Shown here: positions 9,099-19,590 of the stretch, piece after piece
Position numbering within the stretch: the stretch's first letter is position 1
How the letters are laid out: every line of letters begins with the position of its first letter
From: Paramacrobiotus richtersi
Lineage: Eukaryota; Tardigrada; Eutardigrada; Parachela; Macrobiotidae
Reading direction: 5' to 3'
NCBI GenBank assembly: GCA_034698045.1
Contig: JAQGAU010000962.1
Location: forward strand, 1 to 22,335
Length of the DNA: 22,335 nucleotides
Program-made: the position numbers and the translations under genes
Notes under the pieces: model-generated
What the model was told of the DNA's origin: nothing
What the model saw: the letters and a program-made list of their open reading frames with translations, nothing else
The model's database searches: none

Positions 9099-9519
9099 GA
9101 CGGATTCGGTCTAATGGAAACGGAGGAAATTTTCGAAAAAACAAAAGGCTATTTGTAAAAATCAGTTACCGGTAGTGCTAAGAAGACTTGCAGAGAAAAC
9201 TCCCCACTGCTGCATATCTTGATTTTCTAAATCGTTAGTGGGGTTCATATGCTCTGGCCCAAATGGCAACATGTTCCGTTGTGTAGAAAATCAATCGTTG
9301 ATCGGTATCCTGGATCTTGCCGCTCCACTTAAGTACTGCAGCTGCCTTGATCATGTGGTGCACAGGTAATACAGTCATTGGTCGGTTTATGAACTTCGCT
9401 TTTGCCTGTGCGTAACATATCAAAGTACGGAGCTCGCAAAGCGCGTCCATAGATCATCTGTACGGACCGTAAATGCAAATTGTATCAGTATGGAATAACA
9501 ACAAGCTTCCTTTGGCTGC

Positions 9520-10060
9520 TGTACTGTCATGCCGAGGGAAATATATCTACCATAGGAACCATTTACCAATCTGTATCTGGATGAGCTAACCTTCTGTACA
9601 TAATGTTATTTGGATGATTTGGATAGCACCAGCCAGCTCCTCGTGAGTGGACGATCCACGCGTACGCATTATCAAATGCAGCAAACGAATTTATTATCCA
9701 ACGGGATAAATCTGACACTGAGCATGAATGCATCGAGAAGCAGTAGCATTTCATTTTTTGTGAGGGTAACTGGCATTCGTGGTAGAAGGATGTTACTGTA
9801 GTGCTCAGCTCTCTCGATTTGATTAATTCGTAGAACAAGGATCAGAGTAAGTATTACGTTAACTGCCAAACAACACTGGAGCGGTTCTATTTCTGGCGCA
9901 TACAGAATACGTCGGACTGCATGGCCGCATATTGTATAACATCAGTTGTACAGCACCAGCTGTGTTCCTGACACGATGCTAAAGGTTGTCAAATATACCT
10001 CCGCGAAGAGACTGAATGATGAGGTCTGCTCTGAGTGAATGATGAGGTCCATAAACACTC
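9520..10060. other. Spacer between units 4 and 5
   Basis: No gene recognised. It contains a short segment (about 9766-9805) that resembles, in inverted orientation, 11945-12035, and a 14-bp direct repeat TGAATGATGAGGTC at 10013-10026 and 10036-10049. About 10200-10500 is again duplicated 3' flank, resembling that of unit 2. Confidence 0.4.
10013..10049. repeat. Two-copy 14-bp direct repeat, 23-bp period
   Basis: TGAATGATGAGGTC occurs twice exactly, 23 bp apart, with 9 unrelated bases between the copies. It is a small local duplication with no evident function. Confidence 0.65.
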
Positions 10061-10507
10061 CACAGTCAGGTGCAACCTACGGCTGCGTAAAGATATCCAC
10101 CCCTAATTATTCGACGATTTAGAACGCTTGGCTGCTGCTGTCTTTATTTCACAGTGCACAATAGGTATTAATGTTATACGAAGAAAGATTAGAATGCCGT
10201 CGCGGATGACCTTTAAAAATACGAAAGCTATTTCATAACAGAAAAAGGTGTATCAGGTGCTTCGCCTTCCCATTAACGAGTAGCAGTGCACTGGAAACAT
10301 ACGTACAGTATACACAAGTTAGACGTGAAACAAGCTTTCGGTTAGAATATACTGTGCCCGACCGTGTCGTCACTCATACGCGAGAGGCATGAAATATCAG
10401 GCTTTCGAAATGGCATTTTCTGCGGCGGTAATAGCTGGGATATTCGTGGTGTTCCAGATTCTGTTTGCTATACCGCATGGACAATCGGCAGGAAAGTATC
10501 CCAACGA

Positions 10508-11456
10508 CTACGCTATATCCAGATGATGCTCCATCTTTTTGTACACCTTCCCAATCCAGGAAAGGTCATTCCCATACGTGATATGTTGACCTTCCGTTGC
10601 GGATTCGCGTTCGGGGTCACGCTGTGGGTCTGTCTTCCGAGAGCATGTAGCGGCAGCGAAGATGACAGCAAACAGAATGACTACACCGTTCACTCCATGG
10701 AGGCCGTGGATTACACTCCACAGTAGCGGTGCGTGTCCCCAATCGTTTGGCCCATACTGGGACTCCAGTTGCTGGAGAATGTGTTCTAGGCGTTGCAGTT
10801 GCTTTAGCATGGAAATTTGCTGCTCAAACGTTGGACAATCATTTTGTGCCAGTGTGTGATTCAGCCACTCTTCGGACGCTGGTTTGTCGACTTCCAGTTT
10901 TCTGGCCTGAATATTGTAGGCTCCAGTGGCTTGAGCAAGAAGAATAATACCGACGACAGTTCCAAAAAGTAGAATAAAGCCGAAGAAGATGTTATGCTTA
11001 GTAAGCCGGTTCCCCATAGAGGCGATAGCAAGAGAAAAGGTCGCAGAACAACAGCTCGCTCCCAGGCTCATGACACTGATCGATATGGATAGGTTGCCGA
11101 TGTGGACGCGTGTGAGGCCAGGGTACGGCAGCAGCCACATAGCTGCAACGTGAAGGTTACGTTGTAAGCATTAGGTGTGGCTCTAATCGTTTCCAAAATG
11201 TTGTATTAATTTTCGCCAATAGTTTAACCTAGCTTGTATAAACTGCACAACCACTCCAAAAAAAGCAGTAATCAAGAATCTGTGATTTAGGTACGAAAGA
11301 GCATGTAAAGGTAAAAAGTTCCGGGATGGAGAAAGAATGGCTTAGTCAGAAAGAAATTTTGTACTTGCTTGCAAGCGTCAAAATCGTTGTTGTTACTCCA
11401 GTGAGAACAGTAAAAATTCCCAGGTAGGTCATTCCGCGCACAAATGCCGGCAGCAT
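10508..11456 (-). CDS. Four-pass membrane protein, unit 5 (two exons)
   Basis: Exon 1 is 11456-11369 (29 codons plus 1 nt) and exon 2 is 11142-10508, giving about 240 residues. The 226-nt intron has donor GCAA|GCAAGTAC and acceptor TTGCAG. Exon 1 supplies most of the first membrane segment (GMTYLGIFTVLTGVTTTIL) and exon 2 continues into MWLLPYPGLTRVHIGN. Membrane segments 2-4 follow at the same spacing as in unit 1, and HGLHGVNGVVIL precedes segment 4. The loop keeps NDCP but lacks the second cysteine. The tail ends VYKKMEHHLDIA, so the tail cysteine of units 1, 4 and 6 is histidine here. It is open throughout and probably functional. An in-frame ATG exists two bases into exon 2, but homology and topology favour the upstream start. 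Function unknown. Confidence 0.72.
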
Positions 11457-11864
11457 GATGGGTTAGGTCTGATGGAAACGGTCCAGACAATCAAACAACC
11501 AAATGGAATTATGTCCAAAATTCAAGTACCCGCAGTGCTCGCAGACTTGCAGGAAAATCTTATCACTACTGTCAATATGGATGTTGTAAATCGTTAATGC
11601 GGTTCGTGCTTTTCCCCCAATGGTAAAGTACGCGGAAGTGGTGTGCGGTTACTGCTGTAAGAAATCGATCGGTATCCTGGGTCTTAATCCTCTCGCTTGT
11701 GATCTTTCCCGTGGCTGCCTAGATCCCGTAGTGCACATGTTTATGATAAATATCGTTTTATACACATCGCTTCCCCGGTACATATGCATTCAGGTACGAA
11801 AACCGCGCAACACACGCCAGCCAGGTAAAAGCACGCCACCACAACAAGCTTTCCATTGGCTGCT

Positions 11865-12850
11865 GTACAGTCATGACGGAAAGGAATGCAGGCCATAGGT
11901 GTCATTTTTTGCATGTTCAGTATTGTGTAGTAGTGAGGTGTGGTTTAAGCACTACATTAAACCCCTTTTACTACGTATTCACACCCTTCTGTTCACAAAA
12001 TGACCCTTTTACCACGTATACCAGTCACCGGCCTGAATATTCTGGTTCTCAAAATTGTTATGGAAGGACGATAGCTATAAAGGGGTAATGGCCCGAAGGC
12101 AGTAAAGTAACCACCAAAGACAGGAAAAGCGACAAATATACTGCCAGTTATGTTGTGCCGAAGTAATCGAGGTTGCGCTCTGCATTTCAAAGCATGATCA
12201 ACGATTCAAAATCAACGCTTTATCTGCGTCACTTTATTTAGTCTCTCCAGCCAGCTTGAAGAAAAAATGCCGAAGTCTGGAAAAATTAAACGTTTTCATT
12301 TGAAATTCATCCATTCTGCAGAATGTTTAATTGTAGAATTCAAGGTCAAAGTTAAGGGAAATACTGATTGTTGACAGCGGCCTGGTAGTTCCGCGTTATC
12401 ATAAACCCGCCGACATTGCAAAGAATCATTAAATTTGCTGTTTCTTGTCCGCTCGGCTGTTACACAAGGGCTACGTCGGCCCAGCTCGTTGAACATGCAA
12501 CCGTTATCTCGACTATGGTATCTATATTCGAAAAAAACAGTTTTGTCATACCGAAACTGTACGGTTGTGAATACTGAAAAAGGACTTGTTCATAAGTTTT
12601 ACCGTTCACTCGTGCGTAAAAGATGATCATAATACTGCTTCTCGGTGAGATCATTCTCAGTTTCCGTTTCATCTCGTTGGATAACAGCTGGTACCTTTGC
12701 CCCATTACTTGAATAAAGCGCAAGCGTCAATCGTCCGCATACAATTACAAGGTGGTTGGCGATACCAAGGTTGGTTCATCCAGGTACAGGCTGGCCAAAT
12801 GGTCCTGTGGTACATGCTCCACTCGGCAGTCGGCATGACTGCACAGGGCC
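11865..12850. other. Divergent spacer between units 5 and 6
   Basis: Units 5 and 6 point away from each other. Their conserved upstream blocks lie near each edge (CCAAT-type blocks at 11841-11864 and 12851-12877). The stretch between them is about 1 kb of unrelated sequence with several short open frames, none recognised. A roughly 40-bp imperfect duplication (CCCTTTTACYACGTAT) occurs at about 11965 and 12006. Confidence 0.45.
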
Positions 12851-13038
12851 TACAGCAGCCAATGAAAACGTTGTTGGTGTTTTATGCAGACATTTTGCAA
12901 CTGCGCGTGCACTTTGCGGGGGTTTCTACTTGAATGTGTATGAACAGGCGGAAACGATGTGCATGCATCCATAAATACCTGTGGACTCAGACAGCTGTAC
13001 GTAGACTGTAGTAATAAATATTCCACTGGAGAGGCAAG

Positions 13039-13068
13039 ACCCAGGTTACCGATCGGCAATCGATTTTC
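13039..13068 (+). promoter_or_regulatory. ATCGAT-type upstream block of unit 6
   Basis: CCGATCGGCAATCGATTTTC lies about 190 bp before the unit 6 ATG. It is the plus-strand counterpart of the block seen upstream of units 1-5. Its presence shows that the inversion or inverted duplication carried the upstream region with the gene. Confidence 0.45.
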
Positions 13069-13254
13069 TACACCACAGAATATCTCGCCATTCCGGCAAG
13101 AGCATAAGCCGTATTAACGACGCTGGAAATCCAGATTCACAGTACTACGCACCTTTTCCTGCTAGTCTTTTAGCAGTACCCGTACTTTTTCGTACGCAGT
13201 TCTACCTTTGGTTTTTTTAGTTAGCTGATCCGCTTCCATTAGACCGCATTCGTC

Positions 13255-14195
13255 ATGCTGCCGACAGGTGTGCGCGCAATGAAGCTCCTAGGCGTTTTTA
13301 ATGTTATCAGTGGAATGCTGACTGGTATTTTGACCAAAGCAAGCAAGTAAAAAACTTCCTGATTATTAAACCTTTCTTCCTCCAGAAGTTCAGCTTAACT
13401 TGCTCTTCCGTACCTGGGTGATAAGTCTTGCGGCTCTATGGTTCTTTATATAATGGTTGCGCGGATATGCTCATACGATTTAAGAAACGCAACAAACAAG
13501 GCAAACGATTAGAGCCACTCTTATAATGTCACTTCCATGTTGCAGCTCACATCATCATGCCGTGCGATCTCCTCATGCGCATCCATGTTGCTAACATATG
13601 GGTATCGATTATTGTCCTGATCGTGCCTGGGCTGTTCCTGGGCAGCTCCCCATATCGCGTCTATGAAAGGCCAGCCGGGCAAGGTCAAGATCTTTCTCGG
13701 CCTTATTCTAATTTTTTGAAGTATCGTCGGCATTGTTCTTCCCTACTACGCTAGGGAAGCTTATAAAGATCAGTCCAAAAAACTAGAAAGCTTTATGCCA
13801 AACTTCCCAGGTCTAGACCAGCTGGTGTTGGATCTCGCATCGTTTCAAAAAGATTGTCCCCAGTCCCAGACAGAAAGATGCATCGAACTACTGAAGGAAA
13901 ACCAAGAGTTTGAGCAGGCGATCCAGCAACTGCAGTCTAGCAGCTTTGTACGCCGTCTGGGACAAACACGGACTCTGTGGGCGGTTATCCACGGTCTCCA
14001 TGGCGCGAGCGGTGTGGCCATCGTGCTTACTGTTATGTTGCTGCCGCGACATGGTTCCGTAAGACAGACCGTGAACGCGACCCTGAACAAGGACCCGTAA
14101 CGATTAGTCAACCTGGCACATCTGAGAATGACGTGTCTCTGACGGAGGAAGTGTACAAAAAGATGGAGTGTCATCTGGAGATTGCAGCAGCGTAA
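13255..14195 (+). pseudogene. Four-pass membrane protein, unit 6, disrupted
   Basis: Exon 1 is 13255-13342 (88 nt, donor GCAA|GCAAGTAA). Exon 2 starts at 13546 after TTGCAG and ends at TAA 14193-14195. It is the inverted member and closest in sequence to unit 4 (shared MPNFPGLDQLVLDLA). Relative to unit 4 it has a shift of one base between 13620 and 13663, an in-frame TGA at 13717-13719 inside membrane segment 3 (relatives have a glycine codon), and a one-base deletion near 14035-14041 before segment 4. The two shifts compensate, so the tail (EVYKKMECHLEIAAA) ends at the conserved stop. With three lesions it is very likely a pseudogene, and loss looks fairly recent because the rest of the sequence is well kept. 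Confidence 0.78.
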
Positions 14196-14570
14196 TTAAA
14201 CGTCGTTGGGATATTTAAATTTTTGTGCCGATTGTATCATTGTACTGTGTCCATGAAACTGAATACGACCTGGAACACTCCAACATCGCCGATGTGATCC
14301 CCGTAGAATCCGCCAACTGAGAAAGAGGTTTCTAGTGTTTCGCTTCTCGTATGTGTCGTAATACAGCTGTTTCCGCTTGCGACTTGTAGGTATGATATGG
14401 CGGCTCCGTTAATGAAACGACACGCTACATTTTTTTTCTTTGCAATTACCTTGCGGTTCTTTACGTTCTTTTCCCATTGGCATTCTAAAGTTTTCGTTGA
14501 TGTGTGCTGCGTACCGTGAAAGCCCTTAATATATACGCTGTCATCGGATACACTTGCTGCCTTGTACATA
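14196..14570. repeat. Inverted copy of the family 3' flank, after unit 6
   Basis: Read on the minus strand, about 14540-14200 matches the flank downstream of units 1 and 4 (for example TTAAGGGCTTTC, GCAGCACACATCAA, AGAATGCCAATGGG, CCGCAAGGTAATT). This sets the approximate right boundary of the inverted duplication at about 14570. The open frame of 110 codons in this stretch (minus) is not kept in the other copies. Confidence 0.6.
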
Positions 14571-14633
14571 CAGTATATGAACGAAGAATCTGCGAATACG
14601 TATCATCTAATGGAGCAAGTGCATGGCTACTAA

Positions 14634-14680
14634 TATAGGGGGTATTACGTTGCGGAGAGTGCAACGTAATACCCCCTATA
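14634..14680. mobile_element. 47-bp hairpin made of two MITE termini
   Basis: A perfect 20-bp inverted repeat, TATAGGGGGTATTACGTTGC at 14634-14653 and its complement at 14661-14680, surrounds a 7-nt spacer GGAGAGT. The arm, with TA at each outer end, closely matches the terminus of the element at 1767-1955 (TACAGGGGGTATCACGTTGC). It therefore looks like an extreme internal-deletion product or a miniature end-to-end element of the same family. As single-stranded DNA or RNA it would form a stable stem-loop. Confidence 0.65.
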
Positions 14681-14689
14681 ATCAAAGAC

Positions 14690-15689
14690 AAAACCTGAAC
14701 TTATGTAGAAAAAACAGACTCAGAGGACAGGTGCATTCTAATGCAGGGGCAAATTCATTGTACACCATACAAACGGATGTCACATCTGCCAACCCGCTGT
14801 CGGCAAGTAACAAAACCCTGTGAGACTGGTTGGATTTCGAAATTAACATTCTGGAGAATGAATGGATTCTATTGCTCTCACCCATTAGTGGTATTCGAAG
14901 ACCGGAGGTAGGGGATGGTTGTGTACGTGGTCGCAAGGATTATTTAGTGTAGCCTCTGTACTGATCAGGCATGCGAAATAATTCGCTCTCAAGTAGGTGG
15001 AAAATGCAAAACTACATGCAATTGTTGAGCATCGCAGTCTGCTCAAACTTTGTTTTTGAATGGCTTTGAATGATGCTGGAAAGCTGAAGTAAATTTGTGC
15101 AACTACAATATCCAACTTTCGTTAGTCATGTTTTCGTTGGTATATGCTGAATGAAGTCAAAGATAAAGGTCATCGAGAATACATACGTAACGCAAAAGAT
15201 GTATTAAAGAGATCTTATTCCAGACAGTATACGTAATCAAAAATCTACGCTTCTTTACTCCCATGCTAATGGTAAGGAGCTCACTATAGCCGTAGATAAG
15301 TAACCACGAGAAATCAAGTACATGGCTTCTGCTTCCATTAATCAGCAACCAAACAAATCGGTTTCTGTGGTATCTAGGGCTCCATGAATATGAGTCCGAA
15401 TTTGTAACTGCCGTTTCTTCAGTAAACACAATCGAAAATCAACGGTGCCGATCCTTCAGATCTGTTGACTTTCGGTTTTGGCTTAACCAGCAAAATCGTG
15501 TTTGCTTACGCTGAAATTTATCGACTTCATCCTCTGCGTTACTGTGTAGGCTGGAACTGGGACCATTAACGGAGACTTTTATCTGCACTTTATTCGACCG
15601 TTTCATACATCTACTAACTGTCATGCACATGGTTTACGATATTATTACAATATTATTGCATGTCTCGTCATTTTTCTGCATGTATGTAA
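14690..15689. other. Spacer before the gustatory-receptor-like gene
   Basis: About 1 kb with no recognisable gene. Open frames of 60-90 codons on both strands show no family features. The promoter of the following gene should lie here, but I can point to no convincing core element. Confidence 0.4.
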
Positions 15690-17280
15690 ATGGTTCACTG
15701 CACTATAGTTAGAGAATTCCTATACACCTGGAAACAGTCCATCCATACGAGAAAAATGAAGAAAGAATTCACAGCCGAGTCACCCACATCCTTTAATTCT
15801 CGTGTGCAGTATCTCGTCAACGCTTTTCGATTTGCCGGACTGAACGTATGGCATGACCAATCCGGATCAAAACTGTCCACTATCGGTGCAATATGCAGTG
15901 CACTGTGGATCAGCATTGTATCCGTTGGAATAGCCGCAGTCTGCGATGTTTACCGCACGGTCATCAATTCCCCAAAACCAGCACAAGAAAGCGCCAAACT
16001 GACATTTGTGGCCGGGATGGTTTTCTCGTTTGAATTCCTCACAGTCGCCATCATTCTGGCATTCATCGCCACATCCAGAAAACTCCACGGTGTAATGTTG
16101 GAGATAAAACTGTTCTTTGACAAAAACCCGCTGCCCATTAAAACACAAAACGCACTGCATTATCAGGCTATCGTGTCGTGCATGTGTGGGGGTTTTGTCA
16201 GCCTGTGCTGGTTATACTGTCGTCTACGCGGAAGTGTCGTGTCACCCAGTGCAAGCAACGTACTGGGACTACATTTACCGACCTTGGTGGCTGTCGTTGT
16301 GTTTCAGGCTTTACCAATCCTTACAGGAATCATGGTGGCAGCAAATTTAACTAATTTCTACTCATTCGTAGCCTTTGTACTAGGTTGTGGATTTCGCAAG
16401 ATCACGGCAGATGCCTTAGACGAATGTAACCGCATGGAATCTGGTGCGACTGTTTTAGAAACGTATAAAACCTCACTAGAAGCACTGCGTGTACGTCACT
16501 TGCAGCTTTCGCATATCGTGCGACGTTTTGATTCTGTGGTAGCTCCCGGTGTTTTGCTTCTGATATGTTCCGGCGCGATGGCCATCGTGCTGATGGTGGC
16601 TATGGCCGTGGAGGAGCGCTTGTGCATTCCACTGGGATACTTCTTGACATCCAGCGATGAAGATTTTATATCGACTATTATCTCCGCTGTCGGTTGTGCT
16701 TTTTTGGTGTTTTCCTGTTTGATAGCCGCCAGTTTCTTGAAAATTCAGGTTTGCCAGCTGTAAAGCAGTAATGAAATTTTTGCTGTAGACTCCTTAACGT
16801 TAGTGTACTTTAGGCGCATGGGATCGTTCGGGTGTTGAACAATGTTTTGGAGAAGTTCTACGCGGAGCAGTCAGTCCAAAAACAAGTTGCGGCTACCTTA
16901 CAGCGATTGAACACTGATCCGGTTGTTCTTACTGGATGGCAGCTGGTGAATCTAGATACCGATTTTATTGTTACCGTAAGAATTATCTATATCTCTCTCA
17001 GACTACCTGCACTCACAGTTTGCCAGAAGTTTGTGATACCCTTACAACAGCTTTCTGAAAAGGTCTCCAGCCCCTGCTCTAATGGAATCCAATAAATCTT
17101 CAAAATTTGAAACATATAAGTTAACGATATTGTAGTAGTCTCAATAATCATTCCTGGTTACAGACTGTGGGATTGCTAGCAACGTACGTGCTGGTGATGC
17201 ACGAAATTTCATCGCGAAACGAGGGATCCAGCAAAGGGTGCTTAACGAATACGACAGCATCTGGATTCGCGCCAAAGTAG
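15690..17280 (+). CDS. Gustatory-receptor-like seven-pass protein (three exons)
   Basis: Exons are 15690-16748, 16814-16975 and 17164-17280. Introns of 65 nt (CAG|GTTTGC...TTTAG) and 188 nt (ACC|GTAAGA...TACAG) are both phase 0, giving about 445 residues. Membrane segments are predicted near 65-87, 104-127, 159-178, 196-222, 283-307, 326-351 and 400-419. A long polar stretch lies between segments 4 and 5. The C-terminus has the gustatory receptor layout: ..LNTDPVVLTGWQLVNLD leads into the last segment, which contains TYVLVMHEI. This resembles the family motif TYhhhhhQF with QF replaced. Insect relatives also carry phase-0 introns near this end. Such proteins are chemosensory channels in the plasma membrane. 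An alternative start at 15756 (AAAAATGA) would remove 22 residues. Without splicing the frame ends at 16763, before segment 7. Confidence 0.72.
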
Positions 17281-17301
17281 CTGGGTCCGAGAAGGAGCCG
17301 C

Positions 17302-17307
17302 AATAAA
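17302..17307 (+). terminator. Polyadenylation signal of the receptor gene
   Basis: AATAAA begins 21 nt after the TAG stop of the gustatory-receptor-like gene. Its position independently supports the third exon ending at 17280. Confidence 0.55.
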
Positions 17308-17309
17308 CT

Positions 17310-17955
17310 GCAGAATTCGTTCGATAGCCCATTCAACACTGCTTACAAGTCCAGGAAGAGTTTTATCTCTAGAATTCTACGTGTGGGATTCTTGGTAACT
17401 TAACTACGTTTCTGCGGTACCACACGTATCCGAAAATATATTTTCTCGCGGAATCTCTATAACCTGGATAATAGTTTAAAAACAACCTTTTATTCTAATT
17501 TGTTAAACACATTTTAGGGCTTTCAAAAAGACCGATAACAGATGGCGGCTAACATATAGCGACGTTAGTATAGCTCTGCAATTTCGTTTCCGTATCCACT
17601 ACTGTCAGTTATTTCAAAAGATGCTGCAAGCCTGCAACTTATCAATAAAACTGACCTTTATATACAGTAGGTACCTATAATAAAATGGCCCAATCAAGGG
17701 AACACGTGGGACTGTGTCCGACGGGACATATGAACGTCTTGTATTTCCATGAATCCGTATCAGGAAGGTTCCTTCATTTTCCCGGAGTCCGAAAGGAAAT
17801 ATTACTGTTTTGTCGACGCAGGCACTAACCTTTATTCAACAGTATCCCCCTACTTCCGGTAAATTAATATGCTCGGATTTATTTCGGATACTGTACCATT
17901 TGGTTCTGTAATCGGTGACTAGCCACATGTTTTCTGTGTTTATGGGTCAGTGTAG
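17310..17955. other. Spacer between receptor gene and decayed GH30-like fragment
   Basis: No open frame of note and no clear repeat. On the minus strand this would be the place of the C-terminal part of the glucosylceramidase-like fragment. A faint WLVTD string (about 17925) may be a remnant of the WTDW region, but I cannot support it. Confidence 0.35.
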
Positions 17956-17958
17956 ACG

Positions 17959-18252
17959 CTGCATTATTTGCCGATCTTCGGGCTACGCATTCGTGTATGT
18001 AACAGCAATTTTGTTTGCATCATCCAACTAAATCGAATAAGCAATGCCCAGTCAATCGTAATATTTGCTGGTAGCAGGATCAGCAACAACATCGTTCACA
18101 AACGGTGCAATCGCATCTTTGCAATCGTCTTCAAATCATTCTGAATGCCGATTTAACCGAAACTTACCCATGAACATCGTTTTCGGACTGGTGTGCAGTT
18201 CTGCAGAATGCGCTTGATGGAGATCATACGAATTGCCTTCTTTTACAGAGTT
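17959..18252 (-). pseudogene. Glucosylceramidase-like (GH30) fragment, decayed
   Basis: Minus-strand translation from 18135 reads FEDDCKDAIAPFVNDVV, then ADPATSKYYD, a stop (18054-18052), LGIAYSI, a stop, LDDANKIAVTYTNA, a stop, and PEDRQIM. The order matches lysosomal glucocerebrosidases, where a DD-containing strand leads to a helix ending in DPEAAKY, then GIAVHWYLD and, after the loop, the strand before the catalytic nucleophile. Just upstream, 18228-18169 gives YDLHQAHSAELHTSPKTMFM, resembling the family's DLGP..L helix. It is preceded by a possible acceptor and Pro-Glu start (TTACAG|CCAGAA) in another frame. Three stops plus frame changes make it non-functional as read. No nucleophile region was found. 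The identification comes from a remembered family pattern and is tentative. Confidence 0.42.
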
Positions 18253-18476
18253 CTGGCTGTAAGAAATTAGTTTCAAAACAAATTTGAACGATTCGGTGCC
18301 TATATTGTTGCTCGTCAGTTGATGCAGTAGGAGCGCCAAGCACTGCGGTGCAGTAACTTTAACCCACGTGTGGAGTGTAATATTAACTTATCCGGCTATT
18401 CTTGTCCTCCGGATGTTGTTGACCTTCTACGAAAGATCACTCCGAATGACGCTGCAAATATAACTGCATATTGCTT

Positions 18477-18596
18477 TCACGCGCCTTCAAGGGTTCGAAC
18501 ATGCAGATAGGGCAAAGCAACCTCATTATCCACGTAGCACTGATCATACTTACCTCTCCGGCACACGAAGCTGTCCTTAAAACATTGTATCACCAT
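18477..18596 (-). other. Short open frame, 39 codons, cysteine-containing
   Basis: An ATG at 18596 opens 39 codons with three cysteines (QCFKDSFVC and DQCYVDN), ending at TGA 18479-18477. A strong donor-like GAGAG|GTAAGTATG lies inside it, so it may be spliced or a remnant exon. It lies upstream of the GH30-like fragment on the same strand and could be the remains of that gene's cysteine-rich N-terminus. The resemblance is weak and I would not call it a gene. Confidence 0.2.
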
Positions 18597-18599
18597 TCG

Positions 18600-19518
18600 T
18601 TGTAGAGTTGTTACTTATATACAGTGCAGTTATTCGATTTTCGGCCATTTTAGTATAACACTCAACACTTATTATACTGCACTGGAGGTGCTGAATCATA
18701 TGCACAGGTATGGTTTATATTTAGAATGTAAAATATGTAGAACTAAGAAGTGCACTCGCTCGTATGGATATGTAAAAGCGTCCACCGTAACTGCTACTGT
18801 GTCTGCATTTCAGCTTTGCACCTGAAAGTGTGTCGCATCTAGAATAGCAGTAAAAATGTACGCGATTATAAGGCTTCCTGCAGAACACGTCCGCTGGACC
18901 CGGTAAGGCTTTAAATGTTTATTGGAGACTAATAAGTCTTTTGCGTCTGCTACAGTGCAGTGCTACATTGTCATCCTACCAGCAAAATCTAACCGATCGC
19001 CGTATATCGCAGTGTTAGAACGTACTGACAAATTAATTGTAAATGTAGAAGTTAAGATATCTTGAGCAACGTTTTGTACTGGAAAGGGGCGGAAAATGAT
19101 ATTAGGTTTTATTTATGGCATGCATACAGAACTGGCAAAATCACGGTGGAAAAACAACCTGACATTGACCACCGAAATGTAGTCTTGGTGCCACTGTACT
19201 ACGCTATTATCGCTTGGTAGAATCGGGCAGCGTTGTTTTCGAACAAATCCGACGCCGCTTAAACACAGTTTTAGACAATCATAGAGTTTATTTTTTTTCC
19301 TTGTAATATATCAGTACGTATTTTGTTGCAGAATGGAAATGCTCTGTGTTAAAGGATACATTCGCTGACGATGATTATACAAATGAACATGCAGAATAAT
19401 TTTCCATAAAAAGCGTTAAAACTTTTTTGCCCCCTCCCGCCGTAATTATTGCCAAAATGGATGCAAAAAATAAGAGACTAAACGCGTTATAGCTCTCGAA
19501 ACTGCCACACCACTCGAA
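18600..19518. other. Upstream region of the guanylate cyclase gene
   Basis: About 0.9 kb without recognisable coding sequence, with T-rich tracts near 19288-19300. A TTTTGTTGCAG|AATGG acceptor-like string at about 19323-19332 could end a 5' UTR intron. The only sizeable frame (19647-19375, minus, 90 codons) overlaps the next gene and is not recognised. Confidence 0.35.
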
Positions 19519-19590
19519 ATGCCCGCGGCAGCGACATGTCACCTCCAAAACCATTTTTCTGATTGGATACTGCTTGGCGGAGTTTCTGTA

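Noticed and set aside
17002-17095. Exon 2 of the receptor gene running on unspliced to 17095
   Set aside because: The donor ACC|GTAAGA is strong and the unspliced continuation is polar, while the exon at 17164 supplies the TY-containing membrane segment in the right phase.
18614-18621. TATATAAG as promoter of the 39-codon minus-strand frame
   Set aside because: It is only about 18 nt before the ATG, so transcription would start within or after the start codon.
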